Positions 13,440 to 19,775 of a stretch of DNA of 34,022 nt are shown here, in pieces; the first letter of the stretch is position 1; each line of letters opens with the position of its first letter. The DNA lies in the IMG/VR virus record IMGVR_UViG_3300025168_000312, positions 1 to 34,022 of that record; one strand, written 5' to 3'. The notes under the pieces were generated by a model. That model had not been told where the DNA came from. It did not search any database and saw only the letters and a program-made list of their open reading frames with translations. Both the position numbers and the translations under genes were made by a program. This DNA is from a virus.

Positions 13440-14332
13440 GGTCTTTCTTTATACCTAAACGTTTTGCTGTCAAACCAAAATCCCCATTGAGTCTCTATGC
13501 CGTTACCATGTCTTTGCTTATTTAGGTATACAGTACAATCTGGTAATTTTTTCCACTCTTCTGGGTCTTCTCCAAACATCAAAGCTTTTTCTTTTCTTTT
13601 GTTTCTATGCACCGATATAGAATTATCTGCTAAATTAGTAATGTTTGCACTTCCTGCTACATCAAATTTTGCAGGCGTTGTATCTTCGTCTGCAGTTTTT
13701 CTACTATGTGCAACTAAAAATATGTGTATATCTAAATCTCTTGCCGCCACAGCTAATTTATTCGCAAAGTTTTTTTGGCCATTTAAGTCATCTTCATTAA
13801 TACCACACTTCATTAATGAATCTACAACAAATAATTTTACATTTAATTTTTCAGCTGCATAATATATTACATCCAAAACCTTTGACGCAGAAGTTTCTCC
13901 TTCTGCATCATACAAATATAATTTATGTTCTATTTGACTAACAAAGCTTTCTATATAAGAAGCAGTTGGGTCACTGTTACCAGACTGCATGCATAATCTA
14001 CCTAGAGTAGCTTTTGGAAGCATTTCGAAAGAAGCTATTAATACTTTTGTTTGCTTTAATAAATACAATAGGCAGTAAGAAAGCCACGCTGTTTTACCAT
14101 GGCCACTATAACCAGATACTATGGTTAATTCGCCTGTTCGTATTCTAAAGTCATTTAATGTTTTTTCAAAAGGCAGTGCAATTCCACCTTTAACGTCATC
14201 AGAGAAAAATGATAATATATCGTCTTGATATTGTGATGGTGTTTTAATCTTTAGATACTCACCACTTTTTCTCTGCGACTTATGAGCTGCAACATCTTTT
14301 TCAGTTACTAATACATTATTTGCATTTTTCAT
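13436..14332 (-). CDS. Replicative DNA helicase, DnaB/T7 gp4 type
   Basis: A 298-residue RecA-fold helicase. Walker A is GYSGHGKT at 74-81, followed by L-I-A-S-F-E-M at 98-104, Walker B LFVVD at 167-171 and the V-A-H-S-R-K motif at 207-212, then the L-A-D-N-S-I-S-V-H-R-N-K segment and N-K-Q-R-H-G-N-G that matches motif H4 and its arginine finger. The N-terminal linker is short. It should unwind DNA as a ring at the fork. The gene overlaps the zinc-finger primase gene by 17 bases, which suggests a two-part version of T7 gp4. Confidence 0.9.
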   Translation of the reverse strand: MKNANNVLVTEKDVAAHKSQRKSGEYLKIKTPSQYQDDILSFFSDDVKGGIALPFEKTLNDFRIRTGELTIVSGYSGHGKTAWLSYCLLYLLKQTKVLIASFEMLPKATLGRLCMQSGNSDPTASYIESFVSQIEHKLYLYDAEGETSASKVLDVIYYAAEKLNVKLFVVDSLMKCGINEDDLNGQKNFANKLAVAARDLDIHIFLVAHSRKTADEDTTPAKFDVAGSANITNLADNSISVHRNKRKEKALMFGEDPEEWKKLPDCTVYLNKQRHGNGIETQWGFWFDSKTFRYKERP

Positions 14333-14723
14333 AAGCGCTCCTAATGTTGGATATAGCTTTAAGTAACCTACTATGGTCTTCTTCTGATAATTTATTTCCT
14401 TTTATAATACTAGAAGATGATAACCCTACATGTAAAACTTCATCTCTTAACATTTTTAACACAGCATAAGGATTAAAAGACTTCTTAATTAGTTTGTTCA
14501 TCTCATCATTAGGAGACAGTATATCTTTCCACTGTAATCCTACTGAGTCTAATATAGATTTAACACTACAACCCGCAAAGCAATTCATAAGAATTTTATC
14601 ACCATCTTGTTTTATTCCAAGAGAATTACTTTTATCGTTGTGAGCAGGACATCTGCAACTGTATTGACCACTACCAGTTTCTTTTACATTATCAAATCTA
14701 TTTAAAACTTCTTGTAGGTACAA
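14316..14723 (-). CDS. CHC2-type primase zinc-finger protein (short)
   Basis: A 135-residue protein starting at TTG, with AAGGAG seven bases before. The zinc finger has Cys23, Cys25, His28 (CRCPAHNDKSNS) and Cys48, Cys52 (MNCFAGC), typical of DnaG and T7 gp4 primases, where it reads the priming site in template DNA. The remaining 75 residues are helical; no TOPRIM polymerase core (E-G-x-x-D and D-x-D) is present here or in the helicase gene. Thus priming activity must come from another protein, or the family has changed role. TTG start use is rare in this window. Confidence 0.8.
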   Translation of the reverse strand: MYLQEVLNRFDNVKETGSGQYSCRCPAHNDKSNSLGIKQDGDKILMNCFAGCSVKSILDSVGLQWKDILSPNDEMNKLIKKSFNPYAVLKMLRDEVLHVGLSSSSIIKGNKLSEEDHSRLLKAISNIRSAYEKCK

Positions 14724-14743
14724 TATATTCTCCTTAAACGTTA

Positions 14744-14812
14744 CTAATATGCCAGTGAAAAGTAAAAAGCAAGTAATAATAAAAATGCTGTTGCATAATA
14801 AACTACGTTCAT
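14744..14812 (-). CDS. 22-residue membrane peptide
   Basis: Reads MNVVYYATAFLLLLAFYFSL, then A-Y. It is almost entirely one transmembrane helix. It has the best possible ribosome binding site (AGGAGG, six bases before the ATG) and is the first gene after promoter-like motif copy 3. Such peptides in phages can inhibit membrane enzymes or other phages; no target can be named. Confidence 0.7.
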   Translation of the reverse strand: MNVVYYATAFLLLLAFYFSLAY

Positions 14813-14828
14813 ATTTACCTCCTATTAT

Positions 14829-14857
14829 ATATAAAAAAACAAAACAAGTTATTGATT
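14829..14857 (-). promoter_or_regulatory. Promoter-like motif, copy 3
   Basis: Minus strand: AATCAATAACTTG, four bases (TTTT), GTTTTTTTATAT. The core is conserved except one base; the second half is T-rich but diverged. It overlaps the stop of the SSB-like gene and precedes the membrane peptide, primase and helicase genes. Confidence 0.6.
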
Positions 14858-15128
14858 AAAAAGGAACTTCTTCGTTTTCTTTAATTTTTTGAGCCTCGCC
14901 AAGTCCTGAGGGCTCATCAGGTGCATTAGCTAATTTGCTCTCAATAGTCTCATCAACATTACCTCTTAAATATTTTAAACCGTTTCTAGACTCAGAAATC
15001 CACGCAGCTAACCTCCACTCCTTGCCTTCTACATTAATACTTCCGGTATAGTCAGGTCTTTTTTCATTGCCACCTTTATCTTGTTTAAACAAAACAAATC
15101 TATTACTATCATCATATTCTTCAGCCAT
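14856..15128 (-). CDS. SSB-like single-stranded DNA binding protein
   Basis: A 90-residue protein with one small beta domain (D-Y-T-G-S-I-N-V-E-G-K-E-W-R-L-A-A-W-I-S-E-S at about 26-47, then G-L-K-Y-L-R-G) resembling DUF736-type proteins. The acidic tail ends N-E-E-V-P-F, close to the D-D-I-P-F tip of bacterial SSB that docks partner enzymes. It overlaps the YqaJ gene by eight bases. Role as the phage SSB is likely but inferred. Confidence 0.65.
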   Translation of the reverse strand: MAEEYDDSNRFVLFKQDKGGNEKRPDYTGSINVEGKEWRLAAWISESRNGLKYLRGNVDETIESKLANAPDEPSGLGEAQKIKENEEVPF

Positions 15129-15753
15129 TTTTTACCCCTTCTTTTAATAAATTAACAAGTACATCTACTTCTTTATCAAATTTAATTACCTCATTCTCCA
15201 TCTCCTTTATTAGTTTATCATCTTTTTCTACGAATAAATATTTAATTTCAGTATCAGGTGTAAAATCAGGATTGTATGAAACCCAATAAGCACCTGTTGT
15301 ACCAGTGCAAGCAATTTGCCACTGTATTTGATGTTTATATTGTGATGGAACTTTTTCAGCTAAAATATTTCTAGCGTGAGTAGGCATAGCTGGGCATTTT
15401 ATTTCCAAACAAAAATCTTTACCATCTATTTCTACTATACCATCAGGAGAAGCTCCACTATTTATTATATTAGGGTGCTGTATAGAACCAACTTCACTAA
15501 CATTGTAATTAGTTAGCTTAGCAAAAGCATCTCTAGCGTAAGGCTCACGCTCTACTCCTCTTCTCATATGTTCATTCATAGGTATAGGATTAGCTTGCTT
15601 ACCTGTTAACCTTTCTATTGCTAACTCTATCCTCATGTTTTCTTTATACTTACTTTCACCATACTTGGTTTTTTTCATTAAATTATGAATAGCACTTGCA
15701 TTTATTTTTCCAAGTCTTTTTGCCATCCATTCATCAGTTCTTTGTTTCTCCAT
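15121..15753 (-). CDS. YqaJ-type exonuclease
   Basis: A 210-residue lambda-exonuclease-like recombination nuclease. The core G-A-S-P-D-G-I-V at 100-107 (Asp104), L-E-I-K-C-P at 116-121 (Glu117, Lys119) and H-Q-I-Q-W-Q at 141-146 are the metal-binding and catalytic motifs of the YqaJ family; the N-terminal W-M-A-K-R-L-G-K-I-N-A-S also fits. It degrades one strand from DNA ends, giving tails for the annealing protein encoded just upstream. AGGAG precedes the ATG. Confidence 0.92.
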   Translation of the reverse strand: MEKQRTDEWMAKRLGKINASAIHNLMKKTKYGESKYKENMRIELAIERLTGKQANPIPMNEHMRRGVEREPYARDAFAKLTNYNVSEVGSIQHPNIINSGASPDGIVEIDGKDFCLEIKCPAMPTHARNILAEKVPSQYKHQIQWQIACTGTTGAYWVSYNPDFTPDTEIKYLFVEKDDKLIKEMENEVIKFDKEVDVLVNLLKEGVKNG

Positions 15754-15762
15754 TTTTATCTC

Positions 15763-16131
15763 CTATAACTCAAACTTGTCGTTTGCTTGTTGTGTTTTAG
15801 CATTTTCTACCTCTTCAAAAGAAGCTACTGATGTATCTATACCTATGCCTAATATACCCAATGCTCTACCTACAGCACTAGTTTCGCAGTTTTCTATATA
15901 ACTTGTTTTATTTATAAAACTAGAGCCATCTTTTTCATAAGCATGTCCTACTGCTATTACTTTGTCGTCAACTATAATGCTAGCTTTAAAAACACAAACA
16001 CCGTCTTGCATGTTAACTATTTCAGTTATAATAGAGCCGTTAGCATACTTTTCTCTAAAAAACTTTATTCTTTCATTTACCATGACATAGTCTTTACCTT
16101 TAATGTCAATTTTTTTCATGCTTTGTGCCAT
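15763..16131 (-). CDS. Single-strand annealing protein, Rad52/ERF-like
   Basis: A 122-residue protein. V-N-E-R-I-K-F-F-R-E-K-Y and I-E-N-C-E-T-S-A-V-G-R-A-L-G-I-L-G-I at 79-96 are hallmarks of ERF/Rad52-superfamily annealing proteins of phages, here near minimal size. It should coat and pair complementary strands with the YqaJ exonuclease encoded nine bases downstream. It is the first gene after promoter-like motif copy 4 and has AAGGAG before its ATG. Confidence 0.8.
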   Translation of the reverse strand: MAQSMKKIDIKGKDYVMVNERIKFFREKYANGSIITEIVNMQDGVCVFKASIIVDDKVIAVGHAYEKDGSSFINKTSYIENCETSAVGRALGILGIGIDTSVASFEEVENAKTQQANDKFEL

Positions 16132-16167
16132 AATATATATCTCCTTTAGTTTTAACGTCTACAAATT

Positions 16168-16196
16168 TAATAAAAATATACCCTAAGTTATTGAAT
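16168..16196 (-). promoter_or_regulatory. Promoter-like motif, copy 4
   Basis: Minus strand: ATTCAATAACTTA, four bases (GGGT), ATATTTTTATTA. It overlaps the stop of the glycosyltransferase gene and lies about 37 bases before the annealing-protein gene, so it would drive the recombination block. Confidence 0.7.
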
Positions 16197-17036
16197 TAAA
16201 TGAGGTAACTTAACTTCCCATTCCTTTTTGAATTCATGGTATTTTTTTATATATTCTCCATTTTTAAATGCTTTCTTATGCTGTATAACTGTTCCTAATT
16301 TTACTTTTCCTTTCCAAGGTCCTGTTTTAGTAACCTTTTCTTTTAAACGAACATATTCAGGCCAAAGTTCTTTTAATTTTTTTTGACTTTTGTTGTGAGC
16401 ATCTAAGGTTCTATTAATGGAGCAGCCGCCTTCACTATTAGTGTCACTTGGAGAAACCATATATTTAGTAGATACTCTGTTAGCATATCCTTGAGTAAGT
16501 AACTGTAAGTTAACGTCAAAGTCTTCTGCATATTGTACTCTTTGCCACTCTATGTTATTTGGCATATTTGGACCATCATAAAAAACATTAGTCATTATTT
16601 TGGTATTATCTGCATGAGGCCATAAGTCAATTGAAGGTATAACCCATGTTGTTCCTAATCCTCCGTGTGTTATTTTATTATCCATCCAACTATTGACTGT
16701 ATTAAACATATCGTCAAAGTCCTTGTGATTAAAAACTCTAGACTTCCACTTAGGAGAACCTTCTTTATTAGGCTCCTTTACAGTAAACTCTAAGTCATCG
16801 TCAAAAACAAAGTATCTATCATGTTTAAAATTATTATATATCCACTCGCGAGTTGCAGCTATATTATCTATTGTATTAGGTAACTTATGTACATGGCGGG
16901 ACCCGTGTGCATCACAAAAATCTTCATACTCATGCTCTTGCACGATAAATTGTACCTTTTCTTTCCAACGTGCTGGTAAATTATTAAAAGTAATTTGAGT
17001 TTTTATCCTACCTAAAGTAGGTATTATTATGTTCAT
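16188..17036 (-). CDS. TAGT-like glycosyltransferase, probable DNA base modifier
   Basis: A 282-residue protein. I chose ATG at 17036: GGAG lies in the end of the upstream gene and the start is one base after its stop; a longer reading overlaps that gene by 86 bases. It begins MNIIIPTLGR, typical of GT-A folds, has the metal-binding R-Y-F-V-F-D-D-D at 74-81 and an acidic helix A-E-D-F-D-V-N at 170-176, where the catalytic base is expected. This matches the TAGT group of phage glycosyltransferases, which attach sugar to 5-hydroxymethyl bases in DNA. The adjacent hydroxymethylase-like gene supports this. Alternative: a sugar transfer to protein or glycan. Confidence 0.7.
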   Translation of the reverse strand: MNIIIPTLGRIKTQITFNNLPARWKEKVQFIVQEHEYEDFCDAHGSRHVHKLPNTIDNIAATREWIYNNFKHDRYFVFDDDLEFTVKEPNKEGSPKWKSRVFNHKDFDDMFNTVNSWMDNKITHGGLGTTWVIPSIDLWPHADNTKIMTNVFYDGPNMPNNIEWQRVQYAEDFDVNLQLLTQGYANRVSTKYMVSPSDTNSEGGCSINRTLDAHNKSQKKLKELWPEYVRLKEKVTKTGPWKGKVKLGTVIQHKKAFKNGEYIKKYHEFKKEWEVKLPHLIQ

Positions 17037-17037
17037 A

Positions 17038-17721
17038 TCAATTCTCCAATAAATTAAAGTGATGCTCATATACGTGTAAACTTGCGGCATTCCAAAATAT
17101 AGAGCCTTTTTTAACTTCATCATTAGAATGCAATGCTATACTTTTTAAATCGCCTACAAATTTATCCAGAACATAGTCTTGCCAAGCTCTATCGTTTGGA
17201 TAACCAAATACGGCGTCATTAGACCTCATACTTACTATGGCGTGCACATAATTATCTCTGCATATATATTGAACAGTATTAGTACAAGTGAAATCGTTCA
17301 TTCCAGCATAATTATAATCATAATGCATAGATGGTCTAGTATATACCATAATAGCTCTTCTAGTACCTTTGTCGTATATCATAGCATTTAAAGCATTTTC
17401 ATATTGGTCATAATTTTTTTGAGAAAATACAATATTTCCATAATTGCTATTAACAAATCCGTTAGGAGTTGCTACAGATTTCCAAACTTTAGGCACTGGT
17501 TTTTCTATATCATTTATATTTAACGATTGAGACATATACCAATCAATCTCTCTACGTATATAATCTTCATTTTTAGGCCTTAATAAAAAACTCTTATCTG
17601 CCTCAAAGTTACAATTAACAATTTCTACTAGCTTGCAACCTGTTTTGTCTATTTCAAATTGCTTATTTTGATACTTTAACTTTAGCATTTCTGTTACACT
17701 ATTTGCTCCCGTCTTGACCAT
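17038..17721 (-). CDS. dCMP hydroxymethylase-like (thymidylate synthase family)
   Basis: A 227-residue thymidylate synthase homologue. Nucleophile Cys146 lies in D-F-T-C-T-N-T-V-Q; the substrate loop is M-R-S-N-D-A-V-F-G-Y-P-N-D; H-V-Y-E-H-H at 216-221 matches the D-x-H-x-Y region. In thymidylate synthase the base-reading residue 31 after the Cys is Asn (Cys146/Asn177 in E. coli); in T4 dCMP hydroxymethylase it is Asp (Cys148/Asp179). Here it is Asp177, 31 after Cys146, which favours dCMP and so 5-hydroxymethyl-dCMP. The catalytic chain is shorter than the bacterial enzyme (264). The gene overlaps the upstream Nmad1-like gene by 23 bases. dCMP methylation is an alternative. Confidence 0.75.
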   Translation of the reverse strand: MVKTGANSVTEMLKLKYQNKQFEIDKTGCKLVEIVNCNFEADKSFLLRPKNEDYIRREIDWYMSQSLNINDIEKPVPKVWKSVATPNGFVNSNYGNIVFSQKNYDQYENALNAMIYDKGTRRAIMVYTRPSMHYDYNYAGMNDFTCTNTVQYICRDNYVHAIVSMRSNDAVFGYPNDRAWQDYVLDKFVGDLKSIALHSNDEVKKGSIFWNAASLHVYEHHFNLLEN

Positions 17722-17998
17722 TCATTCTTCCCCTTAAATAAGATACTGCAAAACTACAGTAGTTTATCATGTCCATATATGTATCTTCTAATGATTCATT
17801 ATTAGGTACATCGCCACTTTCTAAGAGAGACTGAGCTCTAATTAATTTCTGATGTATCATGTCGTGTATTGTATCTACACCTCTTCTATAATGCATGCTT
17901 TGCTTTATATTAGATTTAGGTGATTGATAATCTTTTGACTTGCTTATTTGCAAATCGATACACTCATTTAATACCTCAACAGATTCAATATGCATCAT
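17699..17998 (-). CDS. Nmad1-like (DUF1599) nucleotide modification protein
   Basis: A 99-residue helical protein with K-S-K-D-Y-Q-S, R-G-V-D-T-I-H-D-M-I-H-Q-K-L-I-R-A and S-L-E-D-T-Y-M-D-M-I-N-Y. This is the pattern of DUF1599, named nucleotide modification associated domain 1, found in phages with modified bases. It lies between a MazG-like pyrophosphatase and the hydroxymethylase-like gene. AAGGAGGAG precedes the start. Specific reaction unknown. Confidence 0.65.
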   Translation of the reverse strand: MMHIESVEVLNECIDLQISKSKDYQSPKSNIKQSMHYRRGVDTIHDMIHQKLIRAQSLLESGDVPNNESLEDTYMDMINYCSFAVSYLRGRMNGQDGSK

Positions 17999-18006
17999 AC
18001 TCCTCC

Positions 18007-18393
18007 TTAAAATTTGTTTGGATTTAATATCTCAGAAAAATCAGGAGCAATCCAACCTTTAGGTTTTATAACTCCAGCCTTATGTGACTTATCTGTTGTA
18101 TCTTTAATTTTAGACATATTAGCCCTATGAACCTCTTCAAAACATTCCTGAAATTGATTAGAGTTTAAACCAAGTATAGCTGCAGTACCATAAGCTACAT
18201 ATATTATATCTATAAGAGCATCAATCATACCATGCAAATCGTCGCAGTTTTTAGAGTACATAAATTCTAATAGCTCTTCTTGCATATGGTTATATCTTTT
18301 TTCTAACATAACAGGGTCAGCAAAGTCTGGATTTTTGTTTTGCTTTATTCTAAATTTCATTAAAAAATCTTGAACATCTTCGTATCTAGACAT
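18007..18393 (-). CDS. MazG-like nucleotide pyrophosphohydrolase
   Basis: A 128-residue all-alpha protein with E-E-L-L-E at 39-43 and D-A-L-I-D at 58-62, the E-E-x-x-E and E/D-x-x-x-D metal sites of the MazG/phosphoribosyl-ATP pyrophosphatase group; Y-V-A-Y-G-T-A-A-I-L-G-L follows. It may hydrolyse a dNTP (for example dCTP or dUTP, to exclude the normal base) or alter alarmones. First in the modification cassette, with AGGAG before the ATG. Confidence 0.8.
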   Translation of the reverse strand: MSRYEDVQDFLMKFRIKQNKNPDFADPVMLEKRYNHMQEELLEFMYSKNCDDLHGMIDALIDIIYVAYGTAAILGLNSNQFQECFEEVHRANMSKIKDTTDKSHKAGVIKPKGWIAPDFSEILNPNKF

Positions 18394-18394
18394 A

Positions 18395-18691
18395 TTATTT
18401 TACTCCTTTAGTATAAATTTCTTTAAATCTTTCTGCTTGGCTTTTAACTTTAAATTCTTTAGATATTCCTAACTCTAACAACTTACCTGGAGAGTAAGCA
18501 TATTGGTGATTATCTAAATCATTAAAATAATTTTTTACCCACGATATTATTTGTGATTCATTATAATGCTGATCGTTTAGTTTTAAATTTTTCCATGTTC
18601 TATATGCCCATATAGATGAGCCTTTATTATTATAGTTAGGTAAACAATCCCAAACTTTTTGGAATTTTTTACTCATTCTGTAAGGTTTCAT
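18395..18691 (-). CDS. Unknown 98-residue protein
   Basis: Starts with M-K-P-Y-R-M-S-K-K-F-Q-K-V-W and is rich in aromatic residues and Lys/Asn. It has A-Y-R-T-W-K-N-L-K-L and L-E-L-G-I-S-K-E-F, and looks like a small all-helical protein. First gene after promoter-like motif copy 5 and immediately before the MazG-like gene (one-base gap), so a link to nucleotide modification is possible. No family recognised. Confidence 0.7.
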   Translation of the reverse strand: MKPYRMSKKFQKVWDCLPNYNNKGSSIWAYRTWKNLKLNDQHYNESQIISWVKNYFNDLDNHQYAYSPGKLLELGISKEFKVKSQAERFKEIYTKGVK

Positions 18692-18736
18692 TTTTTCTCC
18701 TATTACTGTATATCTTTTTATTGTTTATACAATAGC

Positions 18737-18765
18737 TATTAAAAATATCATATAAGTTATTGATT
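18737..18765 (-). promoter_or_regulatory. Promoter-like motif, copy 5
   Basis: Minus strand: AATCAATAACTTA, four bases (TATG), ATATTTTTAATA. It overlaps the stop of the 122-residue gene. A perfect six-base inverted repeat (TATTGT, four bases, ACAATA; 18719-18734) lies just downstream, where an operator or transcript start would be. It would drive the modification cassette. Confidence 0.7.
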
Positions 18766-19132
18766 AATCATCACAATCATTGTTGCGAGATAAATAATTA
18801 ACGCTTTCTTCAAACTTGTCTCCATAAAAATTAATTGCAACTTTAGGCTTCCAATGTCCTTTACCATCTGATGTGGCATTGCTCCATGACTCATCTTCAC
18901 TTTCATTAATTCTAGAAAGTACCTCATTGTAGCACTCCCAACATTTACTGATACATTCTTCTTTGTAGCCTAGTGGATAGGAGTCATCATTGATTTTATT
19001 TATTCTTTCTACTTTATCCACGATATAATTTAGCAAAACATTTGGCGGTGTTTTATTTATATGTATGGAGTTAGCGTATCTAATACATGTATTTACCATT
19101 TTAGTTAAAGGTCTTACTTTTTTATTTTTCAT
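18764..19132 (-). CDS. Unknown 122-residue protein
   Basis: Helical N-terminal half (MVNTCIRYANSIHINK, L-L-N-Y-I-V-D-K-V) with three further cysteines (K-E-E-C, K-C-W-E-C) and an acidic end (NNDCDD). The W-S-N-A-T-S-D-G-K-G-H-W-K-P segment may form a loop or small beta unit. AAGG lies before the ATG. No family recognised; an early gene by position. Confidence 0.65.
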   Translation of the reverse strand: MKNKKVRPLTKMVNTCIRYANSIHINKTPPNVLLNYIVDKVERINKINDDSYPLGYKEECISKCWECYNEVLSRINESEDESWSNATSDGKGHWKPKVAINFYGDKFEESVNYLSRNNDCDD

Positions 19133-19199
19133 ATTTAAACCTTAAGTTTTTTTGTATTTCATTATTATACATCAAAATTATCATATTCATTTTTTACCT

Positions 19200-19421
19200 T
19201 TAATTAAATTGGTTTATTTTAACTATTTCGAAATCAACTCTTTCATTAATAGCGCTATATGATTCGCCGGCGCTATCTATGCCTTTATTATTCATAGAGT
19301 CTGATTGTTCTTTTAAAGCAAGCACAATTTCTTTTACATGAGTTTTAGATACAGCCAATATCTCTATATCATCTTCTCTTGTTTCTCTTATTGTTACCAT
19401 GTACTTATTTAGTAAACTCAT
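19200..19421 (-). CDS. Unknown 73-residue protein
   Basis: I start it at MSLLNKYMVT (19421) because AAGGAG lies nine bases before. The chain continues I-R-E-T-R-E-D-D-I-E-I-L-A-V-S-K-T-H and R-V-D-F-E-I-V-K-I-N: a likely small alpha/beta fold. It starts two bases after the stop of a zinc-ribbon micro-protein whose last codons form its ribosome binding site. Function unknown. Confidence 0.65.
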   Translation of the reverse strand: MSLLNKYMVTIRETREDDIEILAVSKTHVKEIVLALKEQSDSMNNKGIDSAGESYSAINERVDFEIVKINQFN

Positions 19422-19423
19422 TA

Positions 19424-19543
19424 TTATGCTCCTTTTAGTTTTCTGCAAAATGCACAGATTGAATGCCTGGTCGTTTTAAATACCATTGAAATAGATTTAT
19501 TTTCATATGATGCTTTGCATTTTTTACAACATTTTTTTTCCAT
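19424..19543 (-). CDS. Zinc-ribbon-like micro-protein (39 aa)
   Basis: Found by translation: M-E-K-K-C-C-K-K-C-K-A-S-Y-E, then H-S-I-C-A-F-C-R-K-L-K-G-A. Two C-x2-C pairs (Cys6/Cys9 and Cys30/Cys33) spaced like a small zinc ribbon. AAGGAG lies seven bases before the ATG, which overlaps the upstream stop (TAATG). Such small ribbons bind nucleic acid or RNA polymerase; the target is unknown. Confidence 0.65.
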   Translation of the reverse strand: MEKKCCKKCKASYENKSISMVFKTTRHSICAFCRKLKGA

Positions 19544-19764
19544 TATTTTTCTCCTTGTAATGTTATCATTGCTCGTATCTCTCGCTGAGCTTCTTTACTT
19601 AGTTTACCAAAAGTGCTAGCTACACCATCTTCAACTAACATATGACTAAACTCAACTGAAACAAAATGTTTATGTGCTTCTTCTTGAGCTTGTTTTTCTT
19701 CCTCTAAAGTCATTGGTTCATTTTCTAGTTGCTTTGCTTTTTCTTCACTGTGTGTTGTTAACAT
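19543..19764 (-). CDS. Unknown acidic helical protein
   Basis: A 73-residue protein with E-E-E-K-Q-A-Q-E-E-A-H-K-H and L-S-K-E-A-Q-R-E-I-R-A-M-I-T-L, mostly helical. AGGAGATATT precedes the ATG. No motif. Early-region location only. Confidence 0.65.
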   Translation of the reverse strand: MLTTHSEEKAKQLENEPMTLEEEKQAQEEAHKHFVSVEFSHMLVEDGVASTFGKLSKEAQREIRAMITLQGEK

Positions 19765-19775
19765 AATAATATCTC

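Noticed and set aside
16188-17123. Longer 311-residue reading of the glycosyltransferase
   Set aside because: The first 29 codons overlap the upstream gene and lack a ribosome binding site; the fold begins at the internal Met with GGAG before it.
19164-19193. TATAAT box upstream of the 122-residue gene (18764-19132)
   Set aside because: The -10 is good, but no reasonable -35 lies 16-18 bases upstream. Not listed as a promoter.
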